Assembly (NCBI GenBank): GCA_026874595.1
Contig: CM049320.1
Coordinates: 34,942,214-35,006,213 of the forward strand
Source of the DNA: Sipunculus nudus
Taxonomy: Eukaryota; Annelida; Sipuncula; Golfingiida; Sipunculidae
DNA length: 64,000 nucleotides
Direction of reading: 5' to 3'
Shown piece after piece: positions 39,037 through 51,494 of this stretch. The notes beneath the pieces are model-generated. The model saw nothing but the letters and a program-made list of their open reading frames with translations, had not been told where the DNA came from and made no database searches. A program made the position numbers and the translations under genes. Numbering within the stretch: position 1 is the stretch's first letter; the number at the start of each line of letters is the position of its first letter.

Positions 39037-39950
39037 ACGAACCATATATATACTACAGTTCACTGATATGAACCATATTTGTACAAAAGTTCACTGATAA
39101 GAACAATATTTATACTACAAAAACACTGATACGAACCATATTTGTACTAGAGTTCACTGATAAGAACCATATTTATTCTACGAGTACACTGATCCGAACC
39201 AAAGTTGTACTACGAATACACTGATCCGAACCAAATTTATACTACGAATACACTGATCCGAACCAAATTTATACTACGAGTACACTGATACGAACCAAAT
39301 TTATACTACGAATACACTGATACGAACCAAATTTATACTACGAGTACACTGATACGAACCATATTTGTACTACGAGTACACTGATACGAACCATATTTGT
39401 ACTACGAGTACACTGATACGAACCATATTTGTACTACGAGTACACTGATACGAACCATATTTGTACTACGAGTACACTGATACGAACCATATTAATACTA
39501 CGAGTACACTGATACGAACCATATTAATACTACGAGTACACTGATACGAACCATATTTATACTATAAATACACTGATACGAACCATATTTATACTACAAA
39601 TACACTGATACGAACCATATTTGTACTACGAGTACACTGATACGAACCATATTTATACTACAAATTCACTGATACGAACCATATTTATACTACAAATACA
39701 CTGACACGAACCATATTTATACTACAAATACAATGACACGAACCATATTTATACTACAAATACAATGACACGAACCATATTTATACTACAAATACACTGA
39801 CATGAACCATATTTATACTACAAATTCACTGACATGAACCATATTTGTAGTACAAATACACTGATAAGAACCATATTTGTACTACAAATACACTGTTACG
39901 AACCATGTTATTTACCATGAGTACACTGATACGAACCATGAGTAATTCAC
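39037..39950. repeat. 32-bp minisatellite, about 28 units
   Basis: The unit is GAACCATATTTGTACTACGA followed by GTACACTGATAC. Spacing was checked at 39361 and 39393. Variants come in runs: ACTACGAATACACTGATCCG early, ACTACGAG in the middle and ACTACAAATACACTGA late. The units carry no spacers and have no protein-coding frame, so it is not a CRISPR array. A single related word is present at 61397-61412. Confidence 0.9.
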
Positions 39951-39959
39951 GTGTAGTGA

Positions 39960-40535
39960 CCAGGGCGAGGTTATTTTCGGTAAAATTTTGCTACGGAGTC
40001 AAAGTGTTTTCAGGACTCAAGCCGTAACAGTATAAAGAAACATTTTAGTGATTAGCTGTAGAATCATTGCATTGTAAACTGTATTTCACTTAGACGGTGT
40101 TGCTGAAGTAGGTGTATTGGATCTGACTTCGTTCAGATGGAATTGAAAGAACACGAAATATAAATCTTGGTGAGAATTTTAGGTTAGTAATATGTTCGAT
40201 AAGTCTTATATAAGAAGAGTGGGTCAATACATTCGTTTTCTATTTGATAACTAAGGGGGAGGAAATTATTACTTAGTGCTGTATAACCGAATGCCTTTCC
40301 AAAAAGCGCAATCTAAACCTATCGATTAAATAATCATATTTGCTTATCCCTCGGCTGTCTGTAACGGTGCCTAGCTTAAGATTCATATTATTTGATGCTT
40401 AGCACTGATCACCAAAGGAAAATGAAGCACGTTCGGCAAAGTCTAAAATTCCTTAGTTATTGACATACCTATTCATCTTTACACGCTCAGGAAATCGGCA
40501 AAGTGGAATATACGTCTGCTGTCAATCATGCCCCT
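39960..40535. other. Unassigned spacer
   Basis: The stretch between the minisatellite and the large inverted element. No open frame, repeat or motif was recognised. Confidence 0.4.
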
Positions 40536-40984
40536 TGTTAGGCCTCAAAACGTGAATCTGCACTAATCATGAAAAATAACTGGTTTCACGGTTAGTGCTG
40601 CCGTCATGTTTCGTGATTTTACAATTCAAGCTATCCTCCAAATCCTGAAACTAGAGCCATCGTGTATGCCAATCGTGAAAATAACTGAAACCAGCATAAA
40701 AACTCTATGCTAATTTCGAAACAAACAAATCAACTTTCTCTTGATTGTCTGCTGTATACGCAAACAGTTGACTAACCTTCATTTAAAATGATTTAATGTC
40801 TCAAATGATTTATTTATTTCATATTTATTACATATTAAAATCGATGAAATTAAAAAAAAAACTTCAAGTCGCATCAGAACACCTGGCACATACAATTGCT
40901 GTCAAACCCTGAATGCATACGAATAATAATAATTTGATCTGAATAGACTGGTCCCTTTTCACAATAGGAAAGATTATTCAAAGA

Positions 40985-41481
40985 CTTTTCTACTTCTCCT
41001 CATTCTTACTCTGCTTCTTCCTTGTCCTCTCACTGTTTTTCTCCTTCTTCTCACTCTTCTTCTCTCCTTTTTTCTCTTCCGTTTGCTCAACGCTTTGGTT
41101 TTTTTGTTCATTGTCTCCTCCCCTTCCTCTACTCCTAACACTTTTCATCTTCTTCTATTGTACTTCTTCGTCCTTTGATCTTCTATTTACAGCATGCCTC
41201 TTTTTCTCTCTTTTCACTATTCTCATTCTTCTTTTCTTTATTTCTTCATGTCTTGTTCATCTTAGTCTTACTCCTTCATTTTCATCATCTTTTATTCGCT
41301 CTCCTTCTTGCTAAACTTCCTTTCTTTTAAATTTCTTCTCCTTGTATTCACCTTTTTTGTGTTGGTTTTTCTTCTCATTTACTGAATCTTCTTCTGTCTT
41401 TCATCTAACTCTTCTTCTAATTCTACTTTCACTTCTTCTTCGTCTTTCCTATCTTATTTTATTACGCGATTTCTCTCTCTG

Positions 41482-41519
<38 letters not shown>

Positions 41520-41880
41520 TCATGTGTATCTTCTTCTTTTCTATATAACTCATTTTCAATGGTTTCATATTTTTCTTATCTTCCTCTTTTTTGTTCCCCT
41601 TCTTATTCTACCTACTTTTCTGGTCACTCTTTCATTTCTTCCTACCCTGCCATCTCATCTTTTTCCTCTCCTCTTGCTTTTCCTTCTGTTTCTTTATTTT
41701 TTGTTCTTCGCTTGCCTTCCTTCTTGTCCGTATTCTTACTCTTTACAATTATTCTTTTGCTCCCTTTTTTTCGTTTTGCTCTTCTGTTGTTCACTTTTCT
41801 TCTTCTCCTTTCTCTTAATCCCCTCTCATTCACATTATTCTTATTTCGTATACTGCTTCTTCTTCTTTTTATAACTTTAG
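40985..41880. repeat. Long CT-rich tract, left arm
   Basis: Nearly all bases of the plus strand are C or T, with TTC, TCC and CTT words and a pure CT run at 41490-41516. Several Phe/Leu/Ser-rich frames open on both strands because such DNA rarely forms stops. They show no domain and are not genes. Confidence 0.9.
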
Positions 41881-42090
41881 CTCACATAAAGTTATATTAA
41901 CTATAGTAATCTGCCTTCATCCGCATTCCATCCGTTAGGTTGACCATGTATAGAGCAGAACTAGAAACTTCAACACACTTACTGATGATAGTTAGCGCGA
42001 TGGTATCATTAATATTTTCTTAATATTTATAGGAATTTTTATCCTTTTGTTTAATTAAAAAATTATACCAATTGTGTAAGTTTCTTAGGT
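41881..42090. other. Island of mixed sequence inside the CT arm
   Basis: About 200 bp of ordinary composition between two CT blocks. No inverse match was found in the right arm, so it may be an insertion or a part lost on the other side. Confidence 0.35.
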
Positions 42091-42440
42091 CCTTTTATTT
42101 TTGTTCCTTTTTTTCATTCTCTTCTTCTCCTTCCGCGTCTTCTTGCTCTATTTTCCCCTCATCTTCCCTTTATTCTTGTTTTTCCTTTTTTTCCTTCTTT
42201 TCTTCCCATTCCTCTTCGTCTTCCTCTTCTTCTTTTCTTTGTCTTCTCCCCTTTTTTTCTTGTTCCTCCTTATCTTCTCTTCTTTTACATCCTCTTCTTC
42301 GCCTTTTTCTTCTTCTTCTCTCATTCATTACTCATTTTTAGTCATCTTTTCCCGCTTACTTTTATTTTGTCAGTTATCATCACAATCATTTTATGATTCT
42401 TATTATACCCATTCTTCTTATTATTGTTATTAATTTTTAT
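42090..42440. repeat. Second CT-rich tract
   Basis: Same composition as 40985-41880. The Ser/Phe/Leu-rich frames it opens are artefacts of base composition. Confidence 0.85.
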
Positions 42441-42464
42441 TGTTGTTCTTGTTAATATTATGCC

Positions 42465-42765
42465 TGGACAGGCAGGTGGTTAAACGCTCGGCCCTCTCCG
42501 CTGTCAACCCGGGTTTAATTCACGGCGAGGCTAAGAATATGGGTTGTATTTGCCCGTGAAAGGTTGGTTGTTTTCTCAGGGTTCTCCGGTTTCTTCCATC
42601 TCTAAGAACTACCCAGCTTTATCATTCATCTTCTCCTTATAAAATTTGGACGCAAATCTGGACCCTTATCTTTATTAATTTTTTAATTTGCTGAGGAAGC
42701 TCCTGGATGGAGGAGCCTCCGAATCCCCCATCCAGACAGCTCAAGCTTAATCTTTAACTTCTTTA
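42465..42765 (+). mobile_element. tRNA-derived SINE in the core of the inverted element
   Basis: GGACAGGCAGGTGGTTAAAC, CTCGGCCCTCTCCGCTGTCA and a degenerate B box GGGTTTAATTC (42511-42521) are followed by CAGGGTTCTCCGGTTTC. The words match the minus-strand SINE at 26225-26455, and the A and B regions lie in tRNA order. Confidence 0.6.
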
Positions 42766-42972
42766 TAATAATATTAATGTTATGCCGATTTAGTCTTACT
42801 GTTACTAGGATTATATAGAAAATTGAATAAGAGAAACAGATTTATTTTGTTTCTTCAAACTGGATATTATGGCTGTGTGTCACTGTACAAACATCATTTA
42901 TGTATTCGTAACACTTTCAGTGTAATAAAATTTAAATAGAATATTGCAAATTATTTCATACATAACACATAA

Positions 42973-43820
42973 TGTTACGGAACGTAATAACAACCGATCA
43001 CGTAGTCGTGACGAGAATAAATTTTGTTACGAAGATAAATAAAAATCAGATTCTGTAACACTAGGCAGCGTGAAATGTCTAGAGGAATGAATAAAGAGTC
43101 AGTGTTTTTTTTTTTGTTAACAAATAATTATAATTTATTCTTAAACAATCCGAACATTACAATACACGAAATTAATACATTTACACAGTAAAATAAAAAA
43201 AAGTACAGTACCAGAGTGTCCGGATCCTAGGCTTTTCTGGATACCTCGATACCACCACTGCACAGCTCAACATGTCCTTCAAAACATATAATCCAGATGA
43301 ACAGTTCATGGAAATCTTCTCAGAGAATAATAGTCGAAAGTAATGTTGAAATCAATCTGTTGTAATCCAAAAGTGAAGTTCTGGCAATAATCCCAAAGGC
43401 AAACTGAAGACTGAATAAAATCTGTTACAAGGTTCGAAGAATATCTATACATTCTGCAATTATCGGAAAGGTCCACAAACTGACTCACACTCTTCCATGT
43501 CCGCTGGAATTTTTCTCTTTCTTTTCTCTATGTTCTAAACACAGCCCCTATTTAAAACATTTTCATCCGAAAATTCTAAAAATGGTAGACTCTATAGAAC
43601 AATACACACGTTACAGGAACAGACTTGAATCATCTAGAACAAAGAACGCTGTGTTTCTACACTTTAGACCCCACACGTGAGAAAGGCCTACTCCCACGTC
43701 TCCCATGGCAACGAACTATGCCGGCCCAACACACGCAACACCCCTGCGCACAATCAACCAGGGCCTGCCCAATACGAATAAGAATGTCAACAGCGCACAA
43801 TAAAAGAGACAACTGTAACA
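42973..43820. mobile_element. Possible solo LTR
   Basis: The stretch begins TGTTACGGAACG and ends AACTGTAACA, so it has the TG...CA ends with a 6-bp inverted match (TGTTAC/GTAACA) and a length of 848 bp, in the range of LTRs. Flanks ATAA and ATAG do not form a clean duplication, and no internal retroelement genes are near. Weak call. Confidence 0.3.
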
Positions 43821-44225
43821 ATAGATATATACATGTTTGTGTTAGTCAAAAACATTTTCCTCTTTTTTTAGATATTCAGAGATTTTTTCCAGCAAACGTT
43901 AATTTAATGTATTCCTATCCAAACCTATAAATATAGAAAGAAATGCTAGTTAACTGATTCCTGAAAGGAAACATGGGTTTTCTTCTAGATGGAACTGCAT
44001 CAGAACATAACAGCCCGCTTATGGTATTGATCCAAATTATTGACATATGTATGGACATTTTGTCTGTTTTTACATTGTTAAATTGTTGTTTTGTGAGCAG
44101 TTTTACCTTCATATTCTGTTTGACCAATAAAAAATGTGCAACATTACCCATTTGTTACTATTATTATGCCAACTTTCGAATTAGGCGGCCGTATCTCTAT
44201 GTTTTAAAATGCAGCCATAAACATT
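43821..44225. other. Unassigned stretch in the element core
   Basis: Overlapping short frames on both strands (for example 43973-44233) have no motif. Nothing further can be said. Confidence 0.35.
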
Positions 44226-44234
44226 TTAAATAAA

Positions 44235-44395
44235 TGAGTCCTGTGACCTTGACCTTTGACCTCAGGTCCCTTAAATTATATAGGTTCTTTCTTTAGTGGT
44301 GGGCCATACGGAAGTCTAGTTTGAAATCCGTGTGTCAATCCAACCCAGAGTTATTATCTGGAAACAAATGTGTATGGAAGGACGAATGGTCAATA

Positions 44396-44433
<38 letters not shown>

Positions 44434-44480
44434 ACGGACAGACAGACAGACAGGGTGATTACTATAGGGCATCCACTTAT
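44235..44480. mobile_element. Mollusc-type short repeat ending in a CAGA tract
   Basis: It carries TGACCTTGACCTTTGACCTC, then GGTGGGCCATACGGAAGTCT, then a (CAGA)n run (44398-44452) and GGGTGATTACTATAGGGCA. I recall this arrangement as common in bivalve DNA, but no search was run. Confidence 0.5.
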
Positions 44481-44599
44481 GATCAATAAACACCAGGTTT
44501 TAGGACACTAGATGTAATCACAAATAAGAAACTGACAGGATTGTTGTCATTTCATGGTATAATGAATAGACAAATATTCGTTAAAATAACGAAACAAAT

Positions 44600-44905
44600 A
44601 CAGGTGGCGCCACCACCTTTTCGGGAACTGACAAAACATGGTCATAGTCAATATTTAAGGCAAGATTCATGAAAATCCATGCCTTAATTATCAAGATATT
44701 TTAGGTTTTGTATCAATTTTTTTAATATTCTGGGGAGTACGTTCAAGCCCCATGGCTCGGAGGATATAGGTCGCAATGACCTAATTTCATGTTTCAAAGG
44801 AAATTTTGGATTGACTTCCCTTAAAAGCTTCCAGGGCAGGCAGTTACGATTTGTGCAGTTACGGTCGGCCGGACGGACAACGGACAAAGCGCCATTCCTA
44901 TACCT
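44600..44905. mobile_element. Second short repeat with a GGACGGAC end
   Basis: It starts near CAGGTGGCGCCACCACC and ends with CGGCCGGACGGACAACGGAC and GCGCCATTCCTATAC, again in the style of bivalve interspersed repeats. No coding frame. Confidence 0.4.
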
Positions 44906-44974
44906 CAGTTGATTTACAGTCAGCTGAGCTTAAATGGAGAATAATTCCAAAAAAGGTTGTAACAATTCCTCAAT

Positions 44975-44977
<3 letters not shown>

Positions 44978-45024
<47 letters not shown>

Positions 45025-45106
45025 ATAGAAAGGAAAGGGTATACACAGAAAAGTGGTTCCAACTGGCAGTGAACCTCTTTTCTGTATATACCCTTTCCAT
45101 CTATAA

Positions 45107-45150
<44 letters not shown>
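44978..45150. repeat. Hairpin element between two (TA)n tracts, second member
   Basis: TA tracts at 44978-45017 and 45112-45150 enclose a stem AAAGGGTATACACAGAAAAG then GGTTC, paired with GAACC then CTTTTCTGTATATACCCTTT, with the loop CAACTGGCAGT. It shares GGTTC...GGCAGTGAACC with 32722-32950. Confidence 0.7.
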
Positions 45151-45157
<7 letters not shown>

Positions 45158-46560
45158 AAGAGAGAGAGAGAGGAAGAAGAATAAACAAAAGAGAAGAAGA
45201 AAGGAAAGAAGGCTGACAAGAAGAGCGAGGTAGGACAAGACAGAAGAGGGAGAAAAAGAAAGAGAAGAAGAATAAGAGAAAATAAAAAAGATAAAAAGAT
45301 GATGATGATATAGTAGAGTGAGCAGATGCAGGAGACAAAATGTCAGAAGTAGAAGGATGCGGAAAGAGCAAGAAGAAAATAAGTGTAACAGAACTTATAC
45401 TTAGGAGAGCATTAAAATAAAAAGTGAAGAAAAAAATATTAAGATATATAGGTAACAATTAAGAGTGAGGGTAACAGTAAAGAGGACAGGAAATGTAAGA
45501 GGAAATGCATGAAGACGGAAAAAAGAAGAATGGAAAAGAGAACAAGAGTAAGGTGGACAGGGAGAGGAAGTAGAAAAAACGAGAAAAAAGTTGGAAAGAA
45601 GAAAAAGGAAGCAAAGGTATTAGACTGTGAAGTAGTGGTAGAAAATTATTAAAGGAAAAGAGAAAAACAGAAAATAATAATAAGCAGAAGCAGAAGAAGA
45701 AACGCAGCACAGTAGGAAGGGAAAGAGGTTTTAGAAGAAAAGTGAAAAGATTAAGAAAACGAAGAAGCCTGAGGAGAAATAAAAATAAGAACAAGTGAGA
45801 GAAGAAGAAGAGGTGTAAATAAAAAGAAAAATAGCAAGAGGACGCATGAGAAAATTCAAAGAAGATTTTAAAGAATAATAAGGAAAGTTGGGAAAAGAAA
45901 AAAGGATGAGAAACTGAATGAGAAGTAGAGAATAAAGAAAAAATAGAAGAAAAAACAAGAACCAGTAAGACAAGGAAGAAGCAAACGTAGAACAAGAAAA
46001 AGAATAAGATTAGTGCCAAAAGAAGGAGGAGAATAATAAGGGTATTGAAAAGACGAGCAAGCAGCAGAACAATAAGAAGAGTTATTTGGTGAAACAAAAG
46101 AAGCAGAGTGAGGAAAAGTCTAGGAAGAATAAGAAAAAGAAGAGGGGGAACAACAGGAAGTATGAGAATACTAGCAAGAGTAAGAGGGAGGAGGATAAAA
46201 AAATTTACACGAAAGGAGAAAAAGAAGAAGAAATAACAGAAGAAGAAAAATGAAAAAGTAAGTATGAGAAGAAAAGGAAGAGGAATGAGAAGAAGAGTAA
46301 AATTAAGACGGGAAGAATCAGATAAATATCAACAAATATGAGATTAAGAACAAGATGAAAAGGAAAAGGAAGGAGAAGGAGAGGAAGTAGAAAAGGTCGA
46401 AGTAGAAGAAGATCACGAAGTAGAATAAGGGGAAGGGCGAGGAGAAGAGGAAGAAAGTGCACAAAAAACAAGACATAGAGCAAAGAAAAGAGAAAAGAGA
46501 CACCGGAGGAGTGAGACGTACATATAAAACAGAACCAGTGTAAGAATGGAGAAAGAATAA
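45150..46560. repeat. Long AG-rich tract, right arm
   Basis: Almost only A and G on the plus strand, the inverse counterpart of the CT tracts at 40985-42440. Minus-strand frames of up to 212 codons here are rich in Phe, Leu and Ser and have no start context or domain, so they are not called as genes. Confidence 0.9.
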
Positions 46561-47204
46561 TGGTCTTTGCTTTATTTTTGTGAATAGGGGCCAGTCAGAC
46601 CAGCTTTTTATTATTCACATGCATGCATGGTTAGCCAACAGTTTAATGTGCAAGGTATTCTGCTGCGACTCCAAGTTTTTTTTCCCAATTTCATCGTTTT
46701 AAATATGTAATAAATATGAAATAAATAAATTATTTGAGACATTAAATCATTTTAAATGAAGGTTAGTCAACTGTTAGCGTATACAACAGACAAGAGAAAG
46801 GTGACCTGTATGTTTGGAAGTAAGCATCGATTTTTTTGCTGGTTTCAGTAATATTCACGATTGGCATACACGATGGCCCTAATTTTGAGGCTAGCTTGAA
46901 TCGTGATTTCACAAATCATGACTGCAGCATTAACCGTGAAATCAGTTATTTCCCTCTCAAATAGACCCTGAGTCCTGCACAAACAGTGATTTCACATAAC
47001 GTTACCGGTGACCAAAACGTGAATTCGTTTTGCTGTAATATTTTTGTCACTTTTTGTATTTAACGGTTTGGAGATAGCCATTTATGATTAGAGCCATATT
47101 TTTTTCACGTTTTGTGAAAAACCAAATATGCGACTTTGACATATTTAACGGTTTTGAGATATTTTTTTCACGATTAGTGCAGACTCACGTTTTGAGGCCC
47201 AACA

Positions 47205-47590
47205 CCCCTTGTTGAATGAGTCATATTAAATGGATTATGGGTGCACGTCTTTTATCAAACAAAACTGCACCCACGAAGAACAGACACCTCCTCCAATTCC
47301 TGCTATTGTCCTAAACATTTATTTTCCGAAAAGTATAAGCAGTTTTTAAATAGCAGTGTCTGCATAAAAAAAGTAATGGGGACAAACATAGCATTAAATA
47401 TAATGTACAGAACCAACACAAGTACGGACGAGCGATGTTTACTTAATGAAGTGGTTCAGCAAACGGCTGATATCAGGTACGTTTTGTCGTTCAAGATATA
47501 AAATTTACATTAATAACATCGAAAGCAGAAAGTAAATGTTTGAATGGGTCTTTCAATATACTTATACACTGTTTCGTCTTACTTTTATGT
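47205..47590. other. Right flank of the large element
   Basis: Unassigned up to about 47590, where homology with unit 1 (2885 onward) resumes. A short frame at 47241-47501 has no motif. Confidence 0.35.
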
Positions 47591-47906
47591 TAGACATTTC
47601 TCTGTAGGGCCCTCGGGGTGTTCAAAATCGGGACTACCAACTCCGGACATTGACTTTTAGGCACTAACGGTGTTCAAATTATGGATTTTTTTTCTGAGAT
47701 CTATAATCGCTAATATTTAACCTACCCCAGGCAGATGTGCTTAAAGTTTACTCTTTTTAACAAGAAATATTTTAAAGTACATTTTATGGTTTTCATTGTA
47801 AAATGTAGATTACGGGAAATCGAAACGTACTAAATGTGAGATGTTAGTAAAAGTTTCATATTCTTCAGGATCATGCTGTAAATGAAGCAAGGACTGGCCG
47901 GCAAAA

Positions 47907-47967
47907 ATGATAACCATATCACATAGGCAGCTTATTTTGTTCGGTGTGTTTATTCTTCACTGTACAG
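47907..47967 (+). pseudogene. Copy C exon 1: signal peptide, still open
   Basis: This 61-nt coding part has the same donor (GTAAATT) and the leader core QLILFGVFIL. It is the only exon of this copy without a lesion. Confidence 0.75.
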
Positions 47968-48203
47968 GTAAATTATTGAAAATCATGTTTTTTAACGTAC
48001 CTTTCATTTTCTGCTTTCCACCATTGCTGTCCCCATGCTTTATATTTGGTCATCACTTCTAAAACCATGCATATGTCATAGCTACCGTACCGCTTTGCCA
48101 AAGTTTAACATTCCTAGCATTGCCTTCTTTCCATCTTAGGAACTTAGGCCCCATTTTTTTTTTTTACATTTGTTTATAATTTCTATATTTCTATATATAA
48201 TCC

Positions 48204-48344
48204 ATGGTCACATGACCCACAGGATACGTACCAAGAGCGTGCTCCTGCGACATCTTGACTGACTGTGACGGGGCTTTTTTCAAAAGGAACACTGACCCTC
48301 TTCAGTGCATAGCCTGAAATTCTTTCAGCGAAAACGGCGTAAAG
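48204..48344 (+). pseudogene. Copy C exon 2 remnant
   Basis: The readable part includes RACSCDILTDCDGAFFKRNT. Two in-frame TGA codons, loss of the first third of the exon and a GC in place of the donor GT disable it. Confidence 0.85.
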
Positions 48345-49100
48345 GCAAAAAAATTAAACAAATGTTTAACACATGTTACTCACCCCCTCAGAAGGAGAGG
48401 GCAAGTGTTGCAATTGGTCTGTTTGTCTGTCGGTCTATAAGTCAGGAGTTCTGACCAGATAACTGAAGCTTCGGGAATTTAAGATACAAAGTAGCCAGAT
48501 CTTCTCGAATTTTATCTTCTCTGTGCAACTCTTTTAAGTACAGAAGTACAAAACGTGAGCCATTTACCTCTCATACAATAAAATGTACAATTAATGATTA
48601 GTTAGCTATTCCAAGCTCTTTTTGATCAAGATCTTTTTATTTGTACATTTGTTCGGAAATATTTGTCCTTTAACCTTTTAAGCTTGGGGCCAAATGATGT
48701 TTTTGCAAAATCTCAACCTGTTATTTAAACTTAAACACATCTTTAAAAGAAATTCTTCACGTTATAAAATTTACAAAAAAAATATTTTCGAGACCTTGTT
48801 TGGGGGTATTTTGTTATTATCTTTCTAAAAATGTTTATATACATTTTGCACATGTGCATGTATACACTGCTCAAACGCTCAACCTGTTGCTGCCAGATGT
48901 CTGAGAACCAGGCGAGACACACACACATCCATTAAAACATGTATGTAGAACATGGTGTGTAGAATGAACGCATGTCCGTCAAAATAATTAATTCTGAATT
49001 GTTAATGTACATGGTACGTTATGTACATTACGGCTTTGTAGACGTATTAACGGGAATTCATTCTGTACAAACTGAAGATGATTCTGTTTTTCAACTTCAG

Positions 49101-49231
49101 GCTTCATTGTATTGTGAACCTGAGATGGTCGACAACCAGAAGAATATTCAAGTTTTTCCCCGGATTCTCAGATAATCCATCTTTATCCTGTCCTGCCGGA
49201 AATATTTTGTCAGCTGTAGCCTTGGATCACC
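49101..49231 (+). pseudogene. Copy C exon 3 remnant
   Basis: It follows CAACTTCAG as in the live copies. At 131 nt it is 3 shorter, from two small deletions, and TAA at 49173 lies between them. Confidence 0.8.
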
Positions 49232-50019
49232 GTGAGTCAAACATACTACACAAGCGCCTGATTCCTTTGGTACTAATACTTGTTTTAACAGTTACCGTCA
49301 ACTTAGAAACAGTCACTTACCCTTAACTGACTTATATCAACACGTCTTGTTTATACGTAAAAAACACAAGGCCGTATGCAACATAATCCTATATCATGTT
49401 GTAATTGAGAAATCAAAAATATATAGACTGGTACCCAACGGAGTTATGACAGCCTTATCAGAAGATTTCATATCTTTCTGTGCGGTTTTCCAAATAATGG
49501 ATACACTGCAGTTGCATTGTGCCTTTCTATTTGTAGAGTTATCGGGCATGCAGTATTTGCCAGTTTAGGACTTAGTAGGCTAAAGGAATGTTTGTAAAAC
49601 TGTTGGAAAACTGTTTAGTAAGTATTTGTTGCAAAAGGTATTCAAGCGCCTCTGCTTATAGTGAAATAGTACTTTATCAGTTGTCAATCAGAGCTCTGGT
49701 GAGCTTACTTAGCTACTTATAATTATAATACTTCCTGTAGGGGGAATTTTATATATTCAATTTGGATCAATATTATAGACCTATAATGAAAGCAATAGTA
49801 ATATGTGTAATGCTATTGCTCATGTTACGTTAAAGATATTATCATCATAAATATTATTTCATTATAATTTCATGGTTTAAGTGTGTACGCAAAATTGTAG
49901 CACACGTAAATAAATTGAATAAAATAAGCCTATCACATATCAATAAGAGCGCATGCAAGCTTACGAAACGAATTCATAGGGCACCGTCCAGGCAAAATGT
50001 GTTCGTTTGTGATAACATA

Positions 50020-50053
<34 letters not shown>

Positions 50054-50469
50054 TTAAATCTGTTTGAGTGATGTATCCACATATCCCAACCTGCGTTAGT
50101 ATAGCCCCTTTCTACCTGTGGTAGAGAGAGGTTTATTTCGAGTTGTCCTAAGGTTCAGGCGGCATATGGCACGTCTGTGATAAGCCTGCCTATAATTTTG
50201 ACCTGCGACCTTTGGGTTCTTAGTTTAAGGGTATACGCAAAAACGGCAGCCGTGAGCGGTCGAGTAACGGGAGAAAAATAAGCAGGTCCGGTTTCAATAC
50301 GAGGATGCGACACGAAAGTACTCCTAGGACAGCATCAGGCGAAAAGTTAAGCTGCTATAAGGCTTATTTGGACCACGCTCAAATCCTCATATTATAGTAG
50401 GATACGGTTACGTTTATATGCCAGTTAATACTGAGAAACCATAATTCTACTTTTACCAATCCTTTCCAG

Positions 50470-50573
50470 GTGGATGGGTGAACATCGGATGAATTATACT
50501 GTGAATAACAGCGTGTGTTCCCCTGAGAGATACAAGGAAGGGGCTCGTTTTTAGGTCCAAGTTCACAGTCAAT
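50470..50573 (+). pseudogene. Copy C exon 4 remnant
   Basis: 104 nt long with both splice signals still present. TAG at 50552 replaces a Phe-Lys stretch. Confidence 0.8.
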
Positions 50574-51309
50574 GTAGGTATAGTCACAAACTGTAATTAG
50601 AAATTCATATAATTAAAAACAAACTTAATTTTAAAAAATATTACATGCCCTCCACAAAAGTTTTATTTTAATTATTAATAATATTGAGTAATGTTTTGTT
50701 GTTTATATCTCATGGATTATGGGTCCTTCATATGCTGTGGATTTAGGAACAGCAGCAAAGTATAGACTCAAATGTACGGCCATTTATGCACGAATTAACC
50801 TGGGAATATGGGCCGAAGAAGTGAATGCAAACACACTTTTGGGAGCATCCCGCAATAAGGACCCTCATGTATGGCGGAGGCTGCTTGCATTTCTTACAAA
50901 GCAGATTAATAGTTATTTTTTTTTTCAGTTTTTCATATAACCGGGCCGTGATTTCATTCTCCCAAAGTGGATGTTAAGTATTCGTTTGATGAACATAGAA
51001 ACGTTCCTAGTTATAAACCATATCCTTCTGGACTTATTATGATTCATCAACATATAATTTAAGGTCATCAGAAGCGGGTTATTCGTTAAAAATTGCCAGA
51101 ATTATATGTAACACTAAGCAATATCTTAGTCTGAACAGACGTCACGGATCCGTAAACTCTCGTTGGTTCTGCCATCTAGCGGCGACTTTATAACTAATTC
51201 ATTTGCGTAGAACTATTGATTGAAAGGATATCGACTTTACCAGTGTATCACTGTGTATCTCTGTGAACATTCCTGTCTACTAATATGGTATACATATCAA
51301 TATTTTCAG

Positions 51310-51494
51310 TAAAATATTGCGGGGACCCTGGCGACGTTCAATTCGCTTCGAAAACAGTGAATATTATTACCAAGACGAAGTTGAGTTCGTCTGCTTTCCG
51401 AGGTACCATATTTACCCGCCAGGTGGCATTACGAGTACGGCCCTGCGCTGCGAGGCGGATGGAACGTGATCAAGCACTCTTCTCTTTTTTTAAG
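51310..51494 (+). pseudogene. Copy C exon 5 remnant (Sushi)
   Basis: The start still reads KYCGDPGDVQFASKT, then a one-base deletion shifts the frame. The 3' end is altered to a T-rich run before GTAACC. Confidence 0.8.

Larger units (their letters stand above)
40536..47204. mobile_element. 6.7 kb giant inverted-repeat element
   Basis: The left end starts TGTTAGGCCTCAAAACGTGA and the right end is the inverse (CACGTTTTGAGGCCCAACA). Both are bordered by CCCCT (40531-40535 and 47205-47209), as for a 5-bp target duplication. The arms match in inverse order for about 450 bp, for example ATTTCATATTTATTACATAT on the left near 40817 and ATATGTAATAAATATGAAAT near 46704. The left arm then becomes CT-rich (40985-41870, 42090-42440) and the right arm AG-rich (45150-46560). 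The core holds a SINE, a possible solo LTR and two mollusc-type repeats. No transposase was seen, so it is nonautonomous or a composite. Confidence 0.75.

Noticed and set aside
39037-39950. CRISPR-like array
   Set aside because: The 32-bp units are directly adjacent with no spacers, and the DNA is from an animal.
41111-42433. Many Phe/Leu/Ser-rich frames on the plus strand
   Set aside because: They lie in CT-only DNA, which forms almost no stop codons. There is no start context, no domain and no amino-acid variety.
44970-46503. Minus-strand frames of up to 212 codons that look like membrane proteins
   Set aside because: They are the inverse of AG-rich DNA in the second arm of the same element, plus TA-tract Ile-Tyr runs.
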